A DNA stretch of 64,000 nt. It comes from Kappaphycus alvarezii (taxonomy: Eukaryota > Rhodophyta > Florideophyceae > Gigartinales > Solieriaceae). The number at the start of each line of letters is the position of its first letter. Within the stretch, counting starts at the first letter, position 1. The stretch lies in assembly GCA_002205965.3 (NCBI GenBank), contig NADL03000144.1:146062-210061 (forward strand), read 5' to 3'. Below the pieces are notes generated by a model. It made no database searches. It was not told the origin of the DNA and saw nothing but the letters and a program-made list of their open reading frames with translations. Shown piece after piece: positions 58,243 through 64,000 of the stretch. The position numbers and the translations under genes were made by a program.

Positions 58243-60556
58243 CTTCAAATGTAGTACTACTACCTGAAGTTTAACTGTCACACACTCCTTGTTTGGTCGT
58301 TCTTTTAGCTTTTGACGGAGTTATAGTGGAAAAAGATGCATTATTTCAATTATGCTACTAATGAGAAGGGTCCAGGTTAAGTAAGTTCACGTTAGACTAT
58401 ATTGCTCCAAGTTCAAACTTTCAGTGAGTGATAACGTAACAATCTAGTTTGAGCCCGTTCTCTTTGCTCATAGCGCATATCAAGGTCAAAGCTGATGACT
58501 AGGAATCGCGGTACAACTTCTAATATGTTAAGTGGAATACATGATTTTTTAAAGACTCAATTTAGCAGTCCCAAAGCAGAGTTGAAGCTGTAAAAATTCT
58601 TTATTAATGAATATATACCAACGTAAATGAGATTTTTGCAATATGGGCACGCTAAACAGAGCAGAGAAGCGGCTCTACTACCAGCAGGCTTTTTTGTGAG
58701 GTTGGCTTTGCGGTAACTTTATTTGATTCAACAATTAGTAGTAATTTTCCCACTGCCTAAGGCCTCAAATTAACTGATATTGATCTCATTCAGGCGGTGG
58801 GGAAGTTGAACAGGTAGAGATTATCATTACCTTATCATTTTGGTCGTTTAAGGAGAATGAAAGCCAACATCATATCATAAGTGCACATATATTACCATCC
58901 CTATCTCTCTGAGTCTTATTGGTGGAAAGAGACCTTGTAATAGTGATAAAAGAGAGTCTTTATCTTACTTGAATAATTAATTGCAGTAAACTGGTTATTC
59001 CTATAATTTATTTTAGCACAACATGGTCCTCCAATCCATCTCGTTTTTTTGCATTCCCAAGAAGCAAATATTTGAGCAAAGTATGTACCGTCTTCGCGAA
59101 ACAAATAAGTATTGTTAATATTTAACAGCACGAAGATTCTCCTTGAACGCAGCTGAGAAAAATTACTTTCGGTGTATCTAATGAAATATGATGCAGCACT
59201 TACTTCTGTTGAGCGTCCCTCCGCTCCTCTCTAGGTGAACCTCAACTACATTTAAGATAAAAACATTAATCTTGATCAATAAAGACTAAGCAGCTTCCGC
59301 TCACCCGTTGCAGCTATAAAATGGTATATCTGTTCTGCTACCGCTACCGCTACTGTTTCTAAATATCTTCCCCTGTCGTAAAACGTTGTGACCCGCTACT
59401 GTGTCCCGCCTCGTGAAATTTTTTCCGATTATCCTTGACTATAACCGGGTAACGATCGACGATACTTGGTTTCTGTGTTAGGTGAAGCCCGTTACGAGTA
59501 GAAAATCGTACTGACCCCTAATGAAATAAAATTTTCTATCCTTTGTGCCTTCTCATGATTGGCGTCTCACTTACATACATAGATGAACGATATGAAATCT
59601 GAATTGTCTCGTCTCATCAAGGGCGATGCGTTGACAGTGTTGCGGAAATGTTCGTATTGGGTTATGATTTGCATTTAAGTCAGTTCTTGTTGTATTTGGG
59701 CACTGCAAATAATACGTAAGAGTAGCCAAACAATACAGGATAATTAGAACAGTTTCTTCTCTTTAACGTCATTTCGTCTACAATGAGTGGATATTCATCG
59801 AAAAAGCACTGCTCCCGGTGTTGTAAGATGCTGTTGAGAATGTTTTTTTGATGTAAGGCTGTGCGTAGGGAGGAAAGGTTAGGAGGAATGATTGTATGTG
59901 AAGCTTTCTGTTATGAAAGAGATCGAGAGATGGAAGGTCGCAGGTGGATGGTTTACAAAGTGCTGTTGGGAAATAGTGCCGTGTCAGGGAAGTTAGGATG
60001 GGTGTTTTCCAAAGAAGCAAGCGAGCATAATCCGCGCCGTGGCCGAGTATCGTGATATTTATATGGGACTGGGTGAGAGGAATTCTCAGAGTAAGCTAGA
60101 AATGAATCAACTTCTGAGTACGCGCTTCTTTGATCACGTCTCTACGATCGGAACGAAAAAACCTTGCTCAATGGAGCAAAGCTCATTTGCACCTCACAGT
60201 GAATCATTTTCCAGCCTGCCAGAGGAAGAAATCATTCTCGTGTTGTCTATCGAGGGCACAAAATTTAGTTCTGAAAGGAACATTACGATAGCCATCTCCA
60301 TATGGAATTACAAAATGAAAACTCTCATATTCAGTGGTGTATGTTAAAAAGGTTGATTCTGTTGTCCGAAGGGATTCGTTGTAGAATGCTCTGGTCTCAG
60401 CTCAAACCGCCACCCACATTGTTGCCTTATCCTTTGTTTTGTCAAATACAGCCATAGTACAGGTACCATTTCAATCATTACAATAACAGTAAAGATTAAT
60501 ATGATTCATACAATAAAAAATGTAATCGGATGACACTGAATGGTGTAACTGTTGGG
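58243..60556. other. No gene supported
   Basis: AT-rich. A 102-residue ORF at 60039-60347 (EEEIILVLSIEGTKFSSERN) is unrecognised. Confidence 0.35.
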
Positions 60557-60560
60557 CATA

Positions 60561-62671
60561 TAAATTGAGACAAAGAATAAAAATTGAGACATTAATTTTG
60601 AAAAAAAACAGCCCACTTTCGGCAGTTGCTGAGTCTCTGGCGGGAGAACCGGAACTATTAAGTCATCCAATGAACGAACCGGACGTCCGATGACCACCAA
60701 ATTAGATAAGGGGGGAGAGGAGGAGTAACAGTACCAATTTTACGCCATCTTTAAACCAAGTAAGGACTTAGTCCCAACAAAATCCATGAACATCCTAAGG
60801 CAATCATGGCTGATACGGAATTGAGTGCAGAAATCAATAATCTTCAACCTACGAACGACTTCAGAAAGCCATTTTCATCGCATCAACAGTAGGGGTTCTT
60901 TTCGCAGGCTTGGGCAGATGTACTCCCTCGATCGCGGTAAGCTTCAATGGGCTGATGAGGGACGACGTGAACTAGAATGTCCTGAAGACATCCATTTTGT
61001 TATCAGGGAACGTGGTCGTTCAACAATTCTTCAAAATAACGAGGAGAAATTGATTTGTTAAGCTGCAATACTAAGTTGATGTTTGCATGCCTCTGACCCG
61101 AAATGACCTCGCTGACCTTGTCTGCTCCGTTTTGGAAGATCTACCAACCGAGCGGAAAAAGCACGTACAAATTAGGGGAAGCAAACCATATAAGCAGTGG
61201 GTTTCTTCGTTTATATCAAGGCACCAAAGTTTGCGAATCAAGACAACGAGAGCAATTGAGGATAAGAGAACGAAATCCGTGATAAGCGCAATTGTTAGAG
61301 AGCATTTTGTACGTGTGAAAGCTGCTGTTGATCGTTTTGGAATTACCGACCCTCGTTATATATTCAACCTCGATGAAATAGGTTTCTATTTCTGAGCATC
61401 AGCACAATGAAGGCAATTGGGTATCGGGTCAAGAATCTTGTCACAATACTTGTTGATAAGAAAGGGTCGCTAGACCGCGTGACAATGATTTTCATGTGCA
61501 ATGCGGCGGGAAAAACATACAAGCCGGTTTCAGTCTATCCTGGAAAGCATCCAAATTTCAGGAGGGCTAAAAGAATGTGCAGACCGTCACGAAAAATCTC
61601 CCAGACTCATATTTTTATCAACGTAATCCGGTCGGTGTAGACTCTGCAATATTTTTGGATTGGGCAAGGAATTTTATTGACGAAACAACTGGTCTCAGAG
61701 CAGATCGCCAGCATTTGTTGCTGTTCATGGATGGATATTCATGTCATGTGCAGCCGTAGGTTCTCAGTATTTACGTCGGAACAAAGGTATGGTGATAGGG
61801 TTGCCTGCTCATACGTCCCTTGTGTTGCAACCGCTTGATGTGTCAGTGTTTTCGTCGTTTAAGACGCATTTGCAGTAAGAATTTCATAGAATGACCAGAG
61901 AGAAGCTGGTTCTAGATGCATTCGATGTTGCGGGTCTACTGTGACTGGATTCAGTTTGTCTAGTACTTATTCCAAATTAAGAAGTGGCTTAAGCCATACG
62001 GGAATATGGGACTACGCAATATTATACCCTCTATGGAGCCTCTTTAGTTGCTTCCGTCTTACCGTGCCGATTCGAGCAAAGATTTGACCCTGGAGGATGT
62101 CATTCTTTCCTTTAAGAAGCGGTCCAGATCGTTATTTCAGGCCGTTGAGGTGGACGACGAGGGCACTATCAGGGTTAGCACTAGTTACTGTCAGCGTCTT
62201 ACTTCATTTGCTGTTTTGTCCGCTCCAGAAGAGCGGGAGAAGAACGGAGAGGTGGCTGCCTTGAGACGTCACAAGAGATTGCAGGAGAAGCAGCGTCGTA
62301 TTGATTATACAGATTCTTTAGCAGAGCAACACTGGTTGACTGAGTTGCGCCCTCGTCGTTTAATTTTCCGTAAGCGTTTCAACATGACGCGCTCGGATCG
62401 CAGGCGAGCGGCAAGATCCCGAATTTCGCTAATGCATTCCCACCGGCTTTCATTGTGACCGGCTACTGTGTCGGGGGTGAGATCAGACTCAATGATTCGT
62501 TTCATTTGGAAATGCTCAACTTTCCTTCTGTTTGCACTCTGGTACTATGCTTTTTGCCAGTGACATAATCTCGTACATGCCTTGATTAAATATGATTTTT
62601 GTTTAAATTTTTTGAGACATGGAGTATGAGCACCTCATACTCCCTTTTTTATGATAAGTTGTCTCAATTTA
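60561..62671 (+). mobile_element. pogo/Tigger-like DNA transposon with TIRs and TA duplication
   Basis: Transposase remains on the plus strand: a CENP-B-like helix-turn-helix (NDLADLVCSVL, then WVSSFISRHQSLRIKTTRAI) at 61087-61270, then the DDE core with IFNLDEIGF (about 61360), VTMIFMCNAAGKTYKPVSVY, LLLFMDGYSCHV (about 61720) and HTSLVLQPLDVSVFSSFK. Stops at 61395, 61758 and elsewhere inactivate it. ATATAAATTGAGACAA at 60558-60573 is the exact complement of 62659-62674; with TA as target duplication, the element spans 60561-62671. The last ORF (62048-62458) is a basic C-terminal tail. Confidence 0.85.
62621..62650. other. Perfect 10-bp hairpin followed by a T run
   Basis: GGAGTATGAG, loop CAC, CTCATACTCC, then CTTTTTT. 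It lies just inside the right TIR of the pogo-like element. It resembles a terminator, but its role in a eukaryote is unclear. Confidence 0.6.
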
Positions 62672-62894
62672 TATTCTTATCACAGAACGGCACTGTTTTT
62701 AAGGTTATGTATAATTTTATTGCATTAAGTATCAAGTTGCCATAGAAGCTAAAAACTCAAGCTCTTACTGTATATGAAGTCCCCTTTCCAAGCCAGCTTT
62801 GTTGACTGGGGGAAGGTTTGGGTGTTTTACTCTTGGAAGATATACCCGATTTATCCCATGGTTTTTGATATAATGAAAATTTTGGATATTATTT

Positions 62895-62965
62895 GGCATG
62901 CTGCGCTGGTTGCGCTGGCACGCTGCGCTGGCTGAGCTGGCATGCTGAGCTGGCTGAGCTGTCAC
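62895..62965. repeat. Short minisatellite
   Basis: Repeats of about 10 bases such as GCTGCGCTGGT, GCTGAGCTGGC over some 65 bp. No gene is adjacent. Confidence 0.7.
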
Positions 62966-63835
62966 TGTACTTACAATTTTTATTTTCAATTATTTTTAAA
63001 GGGGGGCTTTGCGCCGTACTGTAGCGGTGCCAATAGGGCACATAGATACTGTATTGGTGCTACGAATTGTGAGGGTTGAAAACTCTATATAAGGGGCCGG
63101 AAAATATGGATCAGGTGATCCGAATCTGCAACCAGATGGGGCCGTCCTCAGTGGTCTAGATATTTCCAGGAGGCAATGGAGAATTCCAAGCCGTTCGCGG
63201 ATATTTGTGTGGACTGCCTGGGTGGAATGGATATTTTGGGGGAAGTTTTTGGCTCTGATCTAGACGACTAAGATATTTAGAAAGGAATCTAGATACTTAT
63301 GCTGATGGTATGTGCTGTTAACCTTTCTCGTTCACACGATTTCATTTAATGCATTTAGGTTCTTAGTATGTTTCTTTGAGACTTTAGGGGTAGCCGAAAG
63401 TCTTATAAAGCTGAGTAAACTGCTTCTCCTTGAGAGGTCAAGCAAGTTGGCAGACAACTTCGAGCCCAGTCCCAAATAGCTAGGAAGTTGAGAGTCAACT
63501 TCAGACCCAAGAAAACGTTTTCCTAAGCTGGTCGCAGAGCCAAGTGGTAGACCCTGCCCCTTCTATACTTGCTTGTAGCCCTCTCAACTCTCTCCCATAT
63601 ACACTCCTTTTTATTCGTTCAACTATAACACGTAGCACTTTTGTCGCTCGCAACACCTCCGTCTTGGGGGTAGTTGGTTCTCAGTATCTCTTCTCCCGAC
63701 GATTTACCCCTATCATTTGGTACTCTTGGGGGGGTTGCACCCGAGGTATTCGAATTGAGCAGTAGTAAGGAAAACTTCGGGGAGATTTCTTTTCTGTAAT
63801 CATGGATCTCAAACGCTGCTCGTATAAACGTTTAC
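62966..63835. other. Possible LTR/leader of an element entering from the right
   Basis: No gene motif. It precedes a gag-like fragment, so it may be LTR and leader, but there is no second copy in the window to define ends. Confidence 0.25.
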
Positions 63836-64000
63836 AGGGGGCAAGACTGAAGACGTTGAGGAGTTTCTTTACACATATGTCAACGTTATGATGCGTGAGA
63901 AGGGCGATGAAGAAGAAGCCTGCCAGTATCTTCGCCTATCTTCATGGTGACGCAAAACACAAATATAAGCCCAAGTTTATCGACGGGTGGTCTCTTAACG
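63836..64000 (+). pseudogene. Gag-like fragment cut by the window edge
   Basis: Plus-strand frames give EEFLYTYVNVMMREKGDEEE, then FAYLHGDAKHKYKPKFI with one frame change, resembling the start of a Ty3-type gag capsid (helix, then L.GDA...). Incomplete; a guess from a short stretch. Confidence 0.35.

Noticed and set aside
62621..62650. Bacterial intrinsic terminator
   Set aside because: The hairpin and T run look right, but the locus is a eukaryotic transposon; kept only as a structural hairpin.

Overview
The window is nuclear DNA of a microbial eukaryote, most likely a photosynthetic alga. Several proteins read as eukaryotic: a three-repeat mitochondrial carrier, PAN3, BTB/POZ, F-box-like and OTU-like proteins. 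Two point to a plastid lineage: a DUF1995 (LPA3-like) protein and a cyanobacterial-style hotdog thioesterase, with a CysQ-type bisphosphate nucleotidase beside them. Genes are short, closely spaced and intron-poor, and the few introns I can place are 46 to 99 nt. A red alga or another compact-genome alga would fit, but I cannot name the lineage.

Layout. 1-3.1 kb: little, with one small U1-type zinc-finger ORF. 3.2-8.3 kb: host island with a mitochondrial carrier (+), DUF1995 protein (+), thioesterase (+) and CysQ-like nucleotidase (-). 8.9-25.8 kb: transposon graveyard with two decayed non-LTR retrotransposon fragments, a frameshifted hAT transposase, a decayed Ty3/gypsy element with recognisable LTRs, and a ~1 kb LTR-like element with intact target duplications. 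27.4-43.8 kb: second host island with F-box/LRR-like (-), unknown (-), BTB (-), PAN3 (+), a ~5.5 kb low-complexity repeat protein (-), OTU-like (-), signal-peptidase-like (+) and a small unknown (+). 44-64 kb: AT-rich second desert with a Ty3/gypsy pol, unrecognised ORFs, a second copy of the LTR-like element, a pogo-like transposon with TIRs and TA duplication, and a gag-like fragment at the right edge.

Three patterns run through both host islands. First, every gene unit is C-rich in its left half and G-rich in its right half on the given strand, whichever strand is transcribed, so skew flips inside each gene. Second, the gaps between host genes carry arrays of GTAC spaced every 5 bp ((GTACN)n), one of which forms a perfect 46-bp palindrome. 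Third, nearly every conserved gene is broken by frameshifts that sit at G or C homopolymers, which suggests base-calling errors rather than pseudogenes. The host genes do not form an obvious single pathway; they look like unrelated housekeeping genes packed tail-to-head.
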